Part shown: in pieces, positions 10,065 to 19,438 of the stretch
How positions within the stretch are numbered: position 1 is the first letter of the stretch
Layout of the letters: each line of letters starts with the position of its first letter
NCBI RefSeq assembly: GCF_001645385.1
Contig: NZ_LVHI01000023.1
Span: 477,969 to 541,968 of the forward strand
DNA: 64,000 nucleotides
Source of the DNA: Rhodococcoides kyotonense
GTDB lineage: Bacteria; Actinomycetota; Actinomycetes; Mycobacteriales; Mycobacteriaceae
Reading direction: 5' to 3'
Position numbers and translations under genes: made by a program
Notes under the pieces: generated by a model
What the model was told of the DNA's origin: nothing
Database searches by the model: none
What the model saw: the letters and a program-made list of their open reading frames with translations, nothing else

Positions 10065-10631
10065 ATGGATTACAAGCAAGTGACTGCCCTCGGCGGACGC
10101 TGTTCGGTGCGCGTGGCGGGCCCGGAGTCGAGGCACACCGTATTGCTGCTTCCCGCGGTGGGCGACGCCCCCGACGTGTACGACGAGGTGGCCGAGAAGC
10201 TGCACAACTCGGACCTGAAAACCGTTGCGGTGGAAGATGTAACGGGTCTCGACCACGAAACGGTTCTTGCCGTTCTCGACGAGCTGTCGCTCCCGTGGGT
10301 GCATCTCGTGGGCAGTGGGGAAGGGGCGGAACTGGCGTGGAGTCTCGCCGCGCGGACGTTCGGCCGTTTCGCGAGTCTCGTCGTGTGCGATCGGGGGCAT
10401 CCCGCCGTCGCCGACGATCAGGGTGTCGTGCTCGCCGCGGACTGCCCGCCGGTCGAACTGCCGACGACGCTCGTCATCTCGAGTTCGCTGAGGCGCGGCA
10501 GTGCCGACGCCAGCGGCCGCGTCGTGTACTCGGATTTCCGTGTAGTGCAGCTGGATGGAGTCGATTCGATTCCGGCCGGCGCCACTGCGGAACTCGCGAC
10601 GGAGATCACGCTACGCACCAGTCCCTGGTGA
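10065..10631 (+). CDS. Small alpha/beta-hydrolase-like protein, no clear nucleophile
   Basis: 188 residues. The order of elements resembles an alpha/beta-hydrolase fold: HTVLLLPAVGDAPDVYDEVAEKL, then PWVHLVGSGEGAELAW and a strand VVCDRG. The nucleophile elbow would be G83-S84-G85-E86-G87, where the central position normally holding Ser is Gly, so it may be catalytically dead or use another residue. It is shorter than most hydrolases (about 250-300). ATG start at 10065. Followed by a strong terminator hairpin, and convergent with mtr. Function unknown. Confidence 0.7.
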   Translation: MDYKQVTALGGRCSVRVAGPESRHTVLLLPAVGDAPDVYDEVAEKLHNSDLKTVAVEDVTGLDHETVLAVLDELSLPWVHLVGSGEGAELAWSLAARTFGRFASLVVCDRGHPAVADDQGVVLAADCPPVELPTTLVISSSLRRGSADASGRVVYSDFRVVQLDGVDSIPAGATAELATEITLRTSPW

Positions 10632-10636
10632 CGTGC

Positions 10637-10677
10637 CGTGCGTGGATAGTCGGCCCATGGCCGACTATCCACGCACG
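10637..10677. terminator. Bidirectional terminator hairpin, 19-bp perfect stem
   Basis: Arms 10637-10655 and 10659-10677 are exact reverse complements with a 3-base loop (CAT). It lies between the convergent stops of the small hydrolase-like gene (10631) and mtr (10693). There is no T tract, as is usual for actinobacterial terminators. Confidence 0.88.
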
Positions 10678-10692
10678 AGCCGCGCAGCGGCA

Positions 10693-12072
10693 CTACAGGC
10701 CCAGCAGAGCGTTCTCGACGACCTCCGGCAGACCCGGGTGAATCCAGTACTGACCTCGGGCCATCTCGGGCGCCGTGAGCCCGAAGCTCATCGCCTGGAT
10801 CAGCGGCTGGATGACCGTCGGAGCTTGATCGCCGATGATGTGGGCACCGAGAATGCGTCCCGTCTTCTTCTCGGCGATGATCTTGACGAATCCCTCGCGG
10901 TCCTCCATCGCCCAGCCGTAGGCGACGTCGCCGTAGTTCTGGATCTTCACGGTGATCTCGAGACCGGCTTTGTGGGCTTCGAGCTCGCTCATGCCGACCG
11001 CGGCGATCTGCGGGTGCGTGAACACCGCGGCGGGGACGAAGCGATGATCGAACGCCTGGAACTTCGCAGTGTCGTCCCACGTACGCTGCAGGAGATTGTG
11101 CTGCACGACGCGACCCTCGTGGTTGGCGACGTGCTTGAGCTGGAACGGCGACGAGACGTCGCCGATCGCGAAGACGCCCTCGGCGCTGGTGCGTCCGAAC
11201 TCGTCGACGACGATGCGGCCGTCGTCGAGTTCGATGCCGCCTGCCTCGGCGCCGATGCGGTCGCCGTTGGACTCACGACCGATGGCGACGAGCAACGCGT
11301 CGCCGAGTACCTTGTCCCCGTCGCGAAGCTGGACGCCGACCTGGCCGTCTTCCGAGATCGCCGTGGACTCGCCGACATTGAGGTGGACGTCCCAGTACTT
11401 CTGTGCCAGCTCGGTGAACCGGTCGGAGATGTCCGGGTCGAGTCCGCGCAGCAGGTTGTCCTTGCGAGCGATGATCGACACCTCGGATCCCAGTGCACCG
11501 AAGACGTGCGCGAATTCTGCTGCGATGTAACCGGATCCGAGAATGACGAGATGTTTCGGCAGCGTCGGCAACCGCATGATGTCGTCGTTCGTGTGGTACG
11601 GCACGCCGCTGTCACGCACCTGCTGCGGGATGATCGGGCGCGAACCTGCTGCGACGACGATCTGGTCGGCGGTGATGATCTCGCCGGTTCCGGTGTCGAT
11701 GGTGCGCGGTCCGACGAACGTCGCATGGCTGGAGTACAGCGTGACGTTCGGGCTGCCGTTCTCGCGGTAGTGCTTGCCGCCCTCGGAGATCGGATCGATG
11801 CGACCGAAGACGCGATCGACGATGTCCTCCCATCGAACCTTGTCGATCGACGCGTCGATCCCGTAGCGCGCCGAGTCACGGATGGTCTGGGCGACCTCGG
11901 CCGCGTAGACGAACATCTTCGTCGGGATGCATCCGACGTTGAGGCACGTGCCGCCGAACGGCGAATGTTCCTCGAACAGGGCGATCTTCATGTCGGAGAA
12001 GCGTTCGTCGGCGATGGAATTGCCGGAACCGGATCCGATGACGACGAGGTCGAAGTGTTTCCGGTCGCTCAC
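10693..12072 (-). CDS. mtr: Mycothione reductase
   Basis: NADPH-dependent flavoprotein that reduces mycothiol disulfide, keeping the actinobacterial thiol pool reduced. 459 residues: FAD site VVIGSGSGNSI at the N-terminus, redox pair C43 and C48 in GGTCLNVGCIPTK, NAD(P)-binding VILGSGYIAAEFAHVFGALG, second FAD motif VFAIGDVSSP, and the C-terminal catalytic HPGLPE. The GSGSGNS start is characteristic of Mtr rather than glutathione reductase. GTG start at 12072 overlaps the stop of the upstream lipase-like gene by 4 bases, so the two are translationally coupled, as in mycobacteria (Rv2854/Rv2855). Confidence 0.94.
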   Translation of the reverse strand: MSDRKHFDLVVIGSGSGNSIADERFSDMKIALFEEHSPFGGTCLNVGCIPTKMFVYAAEVAQTIRDSARYGIDASIDKVRWEDIVDRVFGRIDPISEGGKHYRENGSPNVTLYSSHATFVGPRTIDTGTGEIITADQIVVAAGSRPIIPQQVRDSGVPYHTNDDIMRLPTLPKHLVILGSGYIAAEFAHVFGALGSEVSIIARKDNLLRGLDPDISDRFTELAQKYWDVHLNVGESTAISEDGQVGVQLRDGDKVLGDALLVAIGRESNGDRIGAEAGGIELDDGRIVVDEFGRTSAEGVFAIGDVSSPFQLKHVANHEGRVVQHNLLQRTWDDTAKFQAFDHRFVPAAVFTHPQIAAVGMSELEAHKAGLEITVKIQNYGDVAYGWAMEDREGFVKIIAEKKTGRILGAHIIGDQAPTVIQPLIQAMSFGLTAPEMARGQYWIHPGLPEVVENALLGL

Positions 12073-13106
12073 GAAATGGCTCCGATCTCGGTGTGGTTCT
12101 TGCCCGACGGGTGTTCGATGCGGCTGCGGTCGAGCCAGCCTAACCATTCGTCGACTTCGGCGAATGCTCGTGCGCGTGGCTCCTCCTGCGAGAGAAACAC
12201 GTCGTGGCGCGCGCCTTCGATCGGAACGACGGTCGTTCGGTCGCCCAGGCAGCCTGCCCAGCGTGCGATCTGCTTCACGTCGAGGACGGCGTCGGCGACG
12301 TCGATCCTCGAGCTGTACTTCCGTGAGAAATGCGTCACCTTCGAGCGCAGGATCAGCGACGGCACTCCGATGTCGAGTCCGCGGTGCAGTGCGGCGTGTC
12401 CGTGCCGGATCGCGCGGATCCACCCGAATCTGACGGGGAAGCCGGTCAGAGGCTTCCATTCGAGGTTGTAGGTCCACTCGCCCTCGTGTGAGCTGGCGAG
12501 TGAACGGCCGTAGGTGTCGAGTCCTTGGCCCGGCACCGGAGTCTTGGCCCTGAATCGTCCGATGACGTCGATGGCGGTCGTGCCGACGCTGCGGATCGCG
12601 GCAGGTCCCTGCAGGTCGAACCACGGGCTGTTGAGAACGACGCCTGCGATCCCCAGGCCCGCGCTTCCGCCTTCCCGACGGTTCAGCCGGTCGAGCCACA
12701 GCGGCAGGATCAATCCGCCGGTGGAATGCGCGACCAGCACGATGGACCGACCGCTCGACTCCGCGGACACGATGCCGAGCGCGGCGTTCAGCTCGGCGTC
12801 GTAGAAGGACAGGTCGGTCACGAAGTGCGGGGTCTGCCCGTCGCGAAGCGAGCGGCCGCACTTACGCAGGTCCAGCGCGTAGAACGCGTAGCCCTGCGCG
12901 GCGAAGAACTCGGCCACGTGCTGCTGGAAGAAGTAGTCCGTGAATCCGTGAACGTAGACGACCGCCTTTTCGAACGGCGGGGAATCGGCCGGTTGATAGC
13001 GGACGAGGGTGGCCTCGACCTGGCCTTCGCCGTCCGGGTCGTCACCGAGGGGAATGGTCGTCTGCTCGTAGCCGTCGCCGAGGACATCGGGCATCCAGGT
13101 AGTCAC
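12069..13106 (-). CDS. Alpha/beta hydrolase (lysophospholipase/monoacylglycerol lipase-like)
   Basis: 345 residues. VVYVHGFTDYFFQQH is the oxyanion-loop region of serine hydrolases and LVAHSTGGLI (A-H-S-T-G) is the nucleophile elbow; GARHDVFLSQ near the C-terminus supplies the catalytic His. The overall pattern fits the Hydrolase_4/monoacylglycerol lipase group. No signal peptide is seen, so it is likely cytoplasmic. Directly upstream of mtr with a 4-base overlap; this pairing is also found in mycobacteria, which suggests a shared but unknown context. Divergent from mqo across a 161-base gap. Confidence 0.85.
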   Translation of the reverse strand: MTTWMPDVLGDGYEQTTIPLGDDPDGEGQVEATLVRYQPADSPPFEKAVVYVHGFTDYFFQQHVAEFFAAQGYAFYALDLRKCGRSLRDGQTPHFVTDLSFYDAELNAALGIVSAESSGRSIVLVAHSTGGLILPLWLDRLNRREGGSAGLGIAGVVLNSPWFDLQGPAAIRSVGTTAIDVIGRFRAKTPVPGQGLDTYGRSLASSHEGEWTYNLEWKPLTGFPVRFGWIRAIRHGHAALHRGLDIGVPSLILRSKVTHFSRKYSSRIDVADAVLDVKQIARWAGCLGDRTTVVPIEGARHDVFLSQEEPRARAFAEVDEWLGWLDRSRIEHPSGKNHTEIGAIS

Positions 13107-13267
13107 AGATCACAACTGTAGTGGTCACGGCAGGGGCGTCACGAGGAGCACAATCGAGGTATTGCGCAAAGGGCGTCGGGACGGTGTCGTACGGACGGGT
13201 AACGTAACCGCCATTCGTACACCACTCGGTAGCCGAGAACTCACGGACAAAGGAAGTCGAAACTCCA

Positions 13268-14803
13268 GTGTCAAATGAACAGCGGTCGAATCAACAGCAG
13301 GTCACGAACGTGAAGACCGACGTGGTCCTGGTCGGCGCCGGAATCATGAGTGCCACTCTGGGTGCGCTGCTGCGGCAGCTGGAGCCGGAATGGTCGATCG
13401 ACGTGTACGAGCGGCTCGACGCGGCGGCAGCCGAGAGCAGTGACGCATGGAACAACGCGGGCACCGGCCACTCGGCCCTGTGTGAGCTCAATTACACGCC
13501 GCAGAACAAGGACGGCTCGGTCGACATCGCCAAGGCGTTGAACGTCAACGAGCAGTTCCAGGTGTCGCGACAGTTCTGGGCCCACAGCATCGAATCCGGT
13601 GTTCTGTCCGATCCGAAGAACTTCATCAACCCGATTCCGCACGTCAGCTTCGTGCACGGCGAATCCAACGTGAAGTACCTGCGCGCTCGGTACGACGCTC
13701 TGGCGTCGAACCCGCTCTTCGAGGGCATGGAGTACATCGACAGCCCCGACGAGTTCACCCGTCGTCTGCCGTTGATGGGCAAGGGTCGTGACTTCTCCGA
13801 TCCCGTCGCCCTGAACTGGAGCGACGAGGGTACCGACGTCGATTTCGGCGCTCTGACGCGTCAGCTGTTGAACTACGTGTCCGAGTCCGGCGGCACCGTC
13901 CACTTCGGTACCGACGTCAAGAACATCTCGAAGCAGTCCGACGGCACGTGGGACGTCAAGATCGCGAACTTGCGAACCGGCGCGAAGAAGACCGTCAACG
14001 CGAAGTTCGTCTTCGTCGGCGCGGGCGGCGGGGCGCTGCATCTACTGCAGAAGTCCGGCATCGCCGAGATCAAGGGCTTCGGCGGATTCCCCGTCAGCGG
14101 CGAGTGGCTGCGGTGCACCAACCCCGACCTCATCGCCCAGCACTCGGCGAAGGTGTACGGCAAGGCGTCGGTCGGTGCACCTCCGATGTCGGTTCCGCAC
14201 CTCGACACTCGTGTCATCGGCGGCAAGCCGGGTCTGCTGTTCGGACCGTACGCAGGCTGGTCGCCGAAGTTCCTCAAGCAGGGTAAGTTCACCGATCTTC
14301 CCGGCTCGGTCAAGCCCGGCAACTTGATGTCGATGCTCGGCGTCGGCGTCACCGAGCTCGGTCTGGTCAAGTACCTCGTGGGCGAGCTCGCGCAGTCGCA
14401 GGCCGACCGCGTGGAGACGCTCCGCGAGTTCGCGCCCCAGGTGATCGGCAAGGACTGGGAGCTCGTCACTGCAGGCCAGCGCGTACAGGTCATCCGCAAG
14501 AAGGGGCGCGGCGGCGTGCTCGAGTTCGGCACCGCCGTCATCAACGCCGCGGACGGATCCATCGCCGGTCTGCTCGGTGCGTCGCCCGGTGCGTCGACCG
14601 CCGTGCCTGCGATGCTCGACGTGCTCAAGCGCTGCTTCGGCGACCGCTACACGGCCTGGCAGCCCAAGCTCACGCAGATGGTTCCGTCGCTCGGAAAGAA
14701 GCTCGCCGAGGAGCCTGCGCTGTTCCGTGAGGTCTTCGACTGGACGTCCAAGACGTTGCAGCTCGACGAGACCACCCGGCTCGCACAGCCCACCGGTGTG
14801 TGA
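13268..14803 (+). CDS. mqo: Malate:quinone oxidoreductase
   Basis: Membrane-associated FAD enzyme that oxidises malate to oxaloacetate and feeds electrons to the quinone pool. 511 residues; the FAD-binding motif [19 protein letters not shown] is at about 20-38, followed by the Mqo-specific [17 protein letters not shown] and later [10 protein letters not shown] and [15 protein letters not shown]. Length matches the family. GTG start at 13268 with AAGGAAG upstream. The 161-base gap to the divergent hydrolase holds an imperfect dyad (GCACAAT at 13148, ATTGCGC at 13161), possibly a control site. Confidence 0.96.
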   Translation: MSNEQRSNQQQVTNVKTDVVLVGAGIMSATLGALLRQLEPEWSIDVYERLDAAAAESSDAWNNAGTGHSALCELNYTPQNKDGSVDIAKALNVNEQFQVSRQFWAHSIESGVLSDPKNFINPIPHVSFVHGESNVKYLRARYDALASNPLFEGMEYIDSPDEFTRRLPLMGKGRDFSDPVALNWSDEGTDVDFGALTRQLLNYVSESGGTVHFGTDVKNISKQSDGTWDVKIANLRTGAKKTVNAKFVFVGAGGGALHLLQKSGIAEIKGFGGFPVSGEWLRCTNPDLIAQHSAKVYGKASVGAPPMSVPHLDTRVIGGKPGLLFGPYAGWSPKFLKQGKFTDLPGSVKPGNLMSMLGVGVTELGLVKYLVGELAQSQADRVETLREFAPQVIGKDWELVTAGQRVQVIRKKGRGGVLEFGTAVINAADGSIAGLLGASPGASTAVPAMLDVLKRCFGDRYTAWQPKLTQMVPSLGKKLAEEPALFREVFDWTSKTLQLDETTRLAQPTGV

Positions 14804-14815
14804 TAGCAACAGCAG

Positions 14816-15292
14816 ATGACTACGCAAGCGGCTGCCCTCAAGCGATCCTGGGCCTTGGATCTGTCCAACAAGACCCTGTACGACTTGCTCAAGCTGCGTG
14901 TCGAGGTGTTCGTCGTCGAGCAGGCGTGCGCGTACCCGGAGCTCGACGGCAGAGATTTGCTCGCCGAGACCCGTCACTTCTGGCTCGAGCGTGACGGCGA
15001 CGTCGTCTGCACGCTGCGCCTGCTCGAGGAACACGACGACGGCGAGAAGTCCTTCCGGATCGGGCGTCTGTGCACGCAACGCTCGGCCCGAGGACAGGGG
15101 CATACGACGCGTATTCTGCGGGCCGCTCTCGCCGAGGTCGGCTCGGCTCCGTGCCGCATCAACGCGCAGAGCTACCTCGTCGACATGTACGCCAAGCACG
15201 GCTTCCTTCCCGATGGCGAGGAAGTGCTCGAAGACGGCATTCCGCACACCCCGATGCGTCGTGGTGGCGGTTCGCCGTGGAGCGAAGCCTGA
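14816..15292 (+). CDS. ElaA-type GNAT acetyltransferase
   Basis: 158 residues of the ElaA group of GNAT proteins: YDLLKLRVEVFVVEQACAYPELDGRD is the ElaA signature, RLLEEHDDGEKSFRIGRLCT the central strands, and SARGQGHTTRILRAAL the acetyl-CoA loop. Substrate unknown. ATG start at 14816, 12 bases after mqo, so probably co-transcribed with it. The stop codon (15290-15292) lies inside the first of three 21-bp repeats, so the C-terminal residues SEA are repeat-encoded. It precedes the cobalamin riboswitch. Confidence 0.88.
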   Translation: MTTQAAALKRSWALDLSNKTLYDLLKLRVEVFVVEQACAYPELDGRDLLAETRHFWLERDGDVVCTLRLLEEHDDGEKSFRIGRLCTQRSARGQGHTTRILRAALAEVGSAPCRINAQSYLVDMYAKHGFLPDGEEVLEDGIPHTPMRRGGGSPWSEA

Positions 15293-15340
15293 AGTTTCTG
15301 GAGCGAAGCCTGAAGACTCTGGAGCGAAGCCTGGAGTCGT
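15278..15340 (+). repeat. Three 21-bp tandem repeats (TGGAGCGAAGCCTGAAG core)
   Basis: Copies begin at 15278, 15299 and 15320. The first two share TGGAGCGAAGCCTGAAG exactly; the third has TGGAGCGAAGCCTGGAG. The 21-base period keeps frame, so the first copies carry in-frame TGA stops. The core GGAGCGAAGCCTG differs by one base from GGAGCGGAGCCTG in the acyl-CoA dehydrogenase repeat. Confidence 0.8.
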
Positions 15341-15344
15341 GCAG

Positions 15345-15450
15345 TAACCGATCGACACGCCGATGCGGGGAAGTCCTGTGTGATTCAGGCGCGGTCCCGC
15401 CACTGTGTACCGAGTGCCCGTGGGCACTCGGAAGCCAGATCACCGCGCGG
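15345..15450 (+). promoter_or_regulatory. Cobalamin riboswitch (AdoCbl class)
   Basis: The conserved core is recognisable: GGGGAAGTCCTG, then GCGCGGTCCCGCCACTGTG (15390-15407), then a 10-bp stem CCGAGTGCCC/GGGCACTCGG (15410-15419 with 15422-15431), then GAAGCCAGATCACC. These correspond to the B12-box and flanking P5/P6 elements of the Rfam cobalamin family in actinobacteria. It precedes the chelatase-cobO-cobB-cobE operon, so adenosylcobalamin should repress these genes. The 5-prime edge is approximate. Confidence 0.93.
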
Positions 15451-15458
15451 CGCGTCAT

Positions 15459-15508
15459 GGCCCACCGATCCCGGTGGGCCGTCCCAGTCCTCGGCGAGGA
15501 GTCCGAGG
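15459..15508 (+). promoter_or_regulatory. Likely expression platform of the cobalamin riboswitch
   Basis: Two hairpins follow the aptamer: an 8-bp perfect stem GGCCCACC/GGTGGGCC (15459-15466 with 15473-15480), and CCTCGG/CCGAGG (15489-15494 with 15503-15508) ending 3 bases before the Shine-Dalgarno GAAGGAGAG (15512-15520). The position suggests translational control by occlusion of the ribosome site, though the first stem could act as a terminator. Confidence 0.55.
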
Positions 15509-15526
15509 GATGAAGGAGAGTGTGTC

Positions 15527-17413
15527 GTGCAGCCCGGATATCCGTTCAGTGCGGTGGTCGGTCAGGATCAGCTCCGGCTGTCCTTGATTCTCTGCGCCGT
15601 GCACCCCGGCATCGGCGGTGTGCTGGTGCGCGGTGAGAAGGGCACCGCGAAGTCGACGGTGGTGCGCGCACTCGCGACGCTTCTGCCCGCCGTCGAGGAC
15701 GAGGGCGGTAGCCGTCCGGCCCGTCTCGTCGAACTACCGGTGGGCGCCACCGAGGATCGCGTCGTCGGCTCGCTGGATCTCGAGAAGGTGCTGCGCGACG
15801 GCGAACGCGCGTTCCAACCCGGTCTGCTGGCCGCGGCTCACCGGGGCGTGCTCTACGTCGACGAAGTGAACCTGCTGCACGACCACCTCGTCGACGTGCT
15901 GCTCGACGCGGCCGCGATGGGGCGCGTCCACATCGAGCGCGACGGTGTATCCCATTCTCACGCAGCACAATTCGTGCTCGTCGGCACGATGAACCCCGAA
16001 GAGGGCGAGTTGCGACCGCAGTTGCTGGACCGTTTCGGTCTTGCGGTCGACGTGACGGCCTCGCGAGACGTCGACACCCGCATGGACGTCATCCGACGAC
16101 GTCTGGACTACGAACGGAATCCGTCCGAGTTCGCAGGTCGATACGCCGACGAGGACGCCGATCTCGCCGCTCGTATCGTCGCTGCCCGGGCGGCCATCGA
16201 CGACGTCGTGTTGAGCGACACCGAACTACGACGGATCGCAGCGCTGTGTGCGTCCTTCGACGTCGACGGCATGCGCGCGGATCTGGTCGTCGCACGCACG
16301 GCGACGGCCCACGCGGCGTGGCGAGGGTCGGCGGCCGTCGAAGAATCGGACGTCCGCGTTGCTGCGGAACTCGCGCTGCCGCACCGTCGCAGGCGAGATC
16401 CGTTCGACGAACCGGGAATCGACGAGAGCGCCCTCGACGACGCCATGCGTGACGCAGCCGAGCAGGCGGAGCAGCAGCCCGAACCCGAGCCCGATCCGGA
16501 TCCCGACGGGGGAGGCGCGCCGCCGCCCCCTGCCGGCGAATCTCCCGAGTCGAACGGCTCGGACGCGCCTGAACGGCAACAGAGCGGCGACAACTCGCGT
16601 GACAAGCAGGCGGCGGCTCCCGGGTCGCAGTTCCGTGCGCGGTTGATGCAGGTCCCCGGCGTCGGGGAAGGCGCTCCGGGGCGTCGGTCGCGTTCTCGGT
16701 CCTCGCAGGGTCGTGTCGTGCGCGCAACGACGGAGCGCGACAAGGGAATTCACCTCCTGGGTACCCTGTTCGCTGCCGCCGAGCAGCAGGTCGCTCGCGG
16801 TCGGACTGCTGGACGGTTCCGGTTGGAGCCGGCCGATCTGCGGGGCGCGCTTCGCGAGGGGAGGGAAGGCAACCTCATCGTCTTCGTCGTCGACGCCTCC
16901 GGCTCGATGGCTGCGCGTGATCGGCTGTCGGCGGTGACGGGCGCGGTCCTGTCCCTGCTGCGCGACGCGTACCAGCGGCGAGACAAGGTTGCCGTCATCA
17001 CGGTGCGTGGACGCGACGCCGAGGTCGTGCTGCCGCCGACGTCGAGCGTCGACGTCGCGGTCACCCGCCTGCGTCGCATGAAGACCGGCGGCAGATCGCC
17101 GCTGGCACAGGGGTTTCTGACAGCGCGCGAGGTGGTCCAGCGGGAGAAGGTACGTGACCCGCTGCGCCGCGCACTCGTGGTCGCGCTGACCGACGGTCGT
17201 GCGACCGGGGGAGTCGACCCCGTCGAGCGAGCGCGCATCGCCGCATCACGGATTGCGGCGGACGGCACCGCCTCGGTCGTCGTCGACTGCGAGACGGGCA
17301 TGGTCCGGCTCGATCTCGCGCGCGAATTCGCCGAGCATCTTGCCGGGGGATACGTGCGACTCGCCGACCTGTCGGCCGAGCAGGTCGCGGCCGTCGTCCG
17401 CGCCGCGGCGTAG
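15527..17413 (+). CDS. Fused Mg-chelatase-type AAA+/VWA protein, probable cobaltochelatase subunit
   Basis: 628 residues combining a ChlI-like AAA+ ATPase and a ChlD-like von Willebrand A domain. Walker A is GEKGTAKST (36-44), Walker [10 protein letters not shown], the sensor region [21 protein letters not shown] Pro/Glu-rich linker (roughly 318-385) separates it from the VWA domain, whose MIDAS motif D456-A-S-G-S460 is intact. GTG start at 15527, seven bases after GAAGGAGAG. The riboswitch upstream and cobO, cobB, cobE downstream argue that it works with a CobN-like large subunit to insert cobalt in aerobic B12 synthesis rather than in chlorophyll synthesis. No cobN is present in this window. 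Confidence 0.9.
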   Translation: MQPGYPFSAVVGQDQLRLSLILCAVHPGIGGVLVRGEKGTAKSTVVRALATLLPAVEDEGGSRPARLVELPVGATEDRVVGSLDLEKVLRDGERAFQPGLLAAAHRGVLYVDEVNLLHDHLVDVLLDAAAMGRVHIERDGVSHSHAAQFVLVGTMNPEEGELRPQLLDRFGLAVDVTASRDVDTRMDVIRRRLDYERNPSEFAGRYADEDADLAARIVAARAAIDDVVLSDTELRRIAALCASFDVDGMRADLVVARTATAHAAWRGSAAVEESDVRVAAELALPHRRRRDPFDEPGIDESALDDAMRDAAEQAEQQPEPEPDPDPDGGGAPPPPAGESPESNGSDAPERQQSGDNSRDKQAAAPGSQFRARLMQVPGVGEGAPGRRSRSRSSQGRVVRATTERDKGIHLLGTLFAAAEQQVARGRTAGRFRLEPADLRGALREGREGNLIVFVVDASGSMAARDRLSAVTGAVLSLLRDAYQRRDKVAVITVRGRDAEVVLPPTSSVDVAVTRLRRMKTGGRSPLAQGFLTAREVVQREKVRDPLRRALVVALTDGRATGGVDPVERARIAASRIAADGTASVVVDCETGMVRLDLAREFAEHLAGGYVRLADLSAEQVAAVVRAAA

Positions 17414-17423
17414 GGGGCGCGAC

Positions 17424-18044
17424 ATGCCACAGGGAGTACCACTGCCAGGAACCGTGCCTGCCGACGGCTTGACGACGCGGCAGCGCCGCAATCAGCCGGT
17501 CCTCGCGGTCCATACCGGGCCCGGGAAGGGCAAATCCACCGCTGCCTTCGGCATGGCTCTGCGCGCGTGGAACCAGGGATTCGATGTCGGTGTCTTCCAG
17601 TTCGTGAAGAGTGCGAAGTGGAAGGTCGGCGAGGAAGCTGCGTTCCGGACGCTCGGCGAACTGCACGAGCAGTCCGGTGTCGGCGGCGGCGTCGAATGGC
17701 ACAAGATGGGCGAGGGCTGGTCGTGGACCCGCAAGAAGGGTTCGGACGTCGACCACGCGGCGGCAGCAGCCGATGGCTGGCGCGAAATCGCCCGCCGGTT
17801 GGGCGAGCAGACGCACCGCTTCTACGTCCTCGACGAATTCACGTATCCGCTGAAGTGGGGATGGGTCGACGTCGACGAGGTCGTCGAGGTGCTGACGCAT
17901 CGGCCGGGCAACCAGCATGTCGTCATCACCGGCCGCGACGCCCCGCAGGCACTGATCGACGCAGCCGACCTCGTCACGGAGATGACCAAGGTCAAGCATC
18001 CGATGGACGCGGGCCGCAAAGGCCAGCGGGGGATCGAGTGGTGA
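17424..18044 (+). CDS. cobO: Cob(I)yrinic acid a,c-diamide adenosyltransferase
   Basis: Transfers the 5-deoxyadenosyl group from ATP to the corrin cobalt. 206 residues; P-loop TGPGKGKST at 31-39, then FQFVKSAKWKVGEE, the Walker B-like FYVLDEFTYPLKWGW, and the C-terminal HPMDAGRKGQRGIEW that is typical of CobO/BtuR. ATG start at 17424, 10 bases after the chelatase stop. Its stop overlaps the cobB start (GTGA), so translation is coupled. Under the cobalamin riboswitch at 15345. Confidence 0.96.
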   Translation: MPQGVPLPGTVPADGLTTRQRRNQPVLAVHTGPGKGKSTAAFGMALRAWNQGFDVGVFQFVKSAKWKVGEEAAFRTLGELHEQSGVGGGVEWHKMGEGWSWTRKKGSDVDHAAAAADGWREIARRLGEQTHRFYVLDEFTYPLKWGWVDVDEVVEVLTHRPGNQHVVITGRDAPQALIDAADLVTEMTKVKHPMDAGRKGQRGIEW

Positions 18045-19438
18045 GTGTCCCCGCGGTCGTGATCGCGGCCCCGGCGTCGGGAAGCGGAAAGACGACGGTC
18101 GCAACGGGATTGATGGGTGCACTGCGCGCCGCAGGCCATCGCGTCGCCCCGTTCAAGGTCGGACCCGACTACATCGACCCCGGATATCACTCGCTTGCGA
18201 CGGGATTGCCCGGACGTAACCTCGACGCCGTCATGGTCGGCGCCGACCGCATCGGAGCGCTGTTCCGGCACGGAAGTGACGGGTGCGACATCGCCGTCGT
18301 CGAGGGCGTGATGGGACTGTTCGACGGCAAGATCGACCCCAGCGGCGCGGGTGACGCGTCGGCCGAGGGATCGACGGCATCCGTGGCCTCGATGCTGGGT
18401 GCACCCGTCGTGCTCGTCGTCGACGCGCGGGGACACAGCCAGAGTCTCGCCGCAGTGCTGCACGGTTTTTCGACGTTCGACTCCTCGGTGCGCATCGGCG
18501 GGGTGATCCTGAATCGCGTCGGAAGTCCGCGTCACGAGGAAGTGCTGCGACATGCGTGCGACCGCGTCGGCATTCCGGTACTCGGCGTGCTGCCGCGAAT
18601 GTCCGAATTGGCCGTGCCCTCACGGCATCTCGGGTTGATCACCGCCGTCGAACACGGGCAGTCCGCAGGCGCGGCGGTCGATGCCATGGCGACGCTCGTA
18701 GCCGAACACGTCGATCTCGACGCACTCCGTGCGTTGGCTGCCTCGTCGGTCTCGACGGCCGCGTGGAACCCGGCCGACGAGGTGGGCACGCCCGTGTCGC
18801 AGGCTCCTGTCGTCGCCATAGCCGGTGGTCCGGCGTTCACGTTCGGTTACGCCGAGCATGTCGAACTACTGCGGGCAGCCGGCGCCGACGTGACGGTGTT
18901 CGACCCGTTGACCGACGGGCTCCCCGCCGGCACGGCCGGTGTCGTCGTTCCCGGTGGCTTTCCGGAGGAGCATGCCGAGCAGCTGGCGTCGAACGAGCTC
19001 CTGTTGGCGGACATTCGCCGTACCGCGGCCGCCGGAATGCCGATTCATGCGGAATGTGCTGGGCTGCTGTATCTTTCGCGCAGTCTGGACGGTCATGCGA
19101 TGGCCGGGGTGATCGACGTCGATGCCCGCTTCTCGGCGTCGTTGACACTCGGCTACCGCGACGCCGCTGCACTGCACGACTCGGTGCTGTTCCCTGCGGG
19201 CGCACGGGTGACCGGACACGAATTCCACCGCACGATGCTCGTCGACGTCGCGGACGAGAATCCGACGGCTGCTTGGGGATGGCGCAACCCGAGCCGTGCC
19301 GCCAGGAAGAACGTCGTGCAGGAGGGCTTCGTGCACGGCAACGTGCACGCGTCGTATCTGCACACTCATCCGGCGGGTGTGCCCGAATCGGTTGCGCGTT
19401 TCGTCGCTGCCTGCGCGCGGTTCGCGTCCCGTGACTGA
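18041..19438 (+). CDS. cobB: Cobyrinic acid a,c-diamide synthase
   Basis: ATP- and glutamine-dependent amidation of (hydrogeno)byrinic acid at the a and c side chains. 465 residues: N-terminal P-loop PASGSGKTT (11-19) with FKVGPDYIDPGYH, a middle VVEGVMGLFDGK, and a C-terminal class I glutamine amidotransferase domain whose nucleophile is C339 in HAECAGLLYL; a late HGNVHASYLHTHP carries the His. GTG start at 18041 overlaps cobO by 4 bases, and the stop overlaps cobE by 8. Member of the riboswitch-controlled operon. Confidence 0.95.
   Translation: MSVPAVVIAAPASGSGKTTVATGLMGALRAAGHRVAPFKVGPDYIDPGYHSLATGLPGRNLDAVMVGADRIGALFRHGSDGCDIAVVEGVMGLFDGKIDPSGAGDASAEGSTASVASMLGAPVVLVVDARGHSQSLAAVLHGFSTFDSSVRIGGVILNRVGSPRHEEVLRHACDRVGIPVLGVLPRMSELAVPSRHLGLITAVEHGQSAGAAVDAMATLVAEHVDLDALRALAASSVSTAAWNPADEVGTPVSQAPVVAIAGGPAFTFGYAEHVELLRAAGADVTVFDPLTDGLPAGTAGVVVPGGFPEEHAEQLASNELLLADIRRTAAAGMPIHAECAGLLYLSRSLDGHAMAGVIDVDARFSASLTLGYRDAAALHDSVLFPAGARVTGHEFHRTMLVDVADENPTAAWGWRNPSRAARKNVVQEGFVHGNVHASYLHTHPAGVPESVARFVAACARFASRD

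Noticed and set aside
15405-15587. 60-codon frame between the ElaA gene and the chelatase gene
   Set aside because: Lies across the cobalamin riboswitch; no ribosome site and no homology known.
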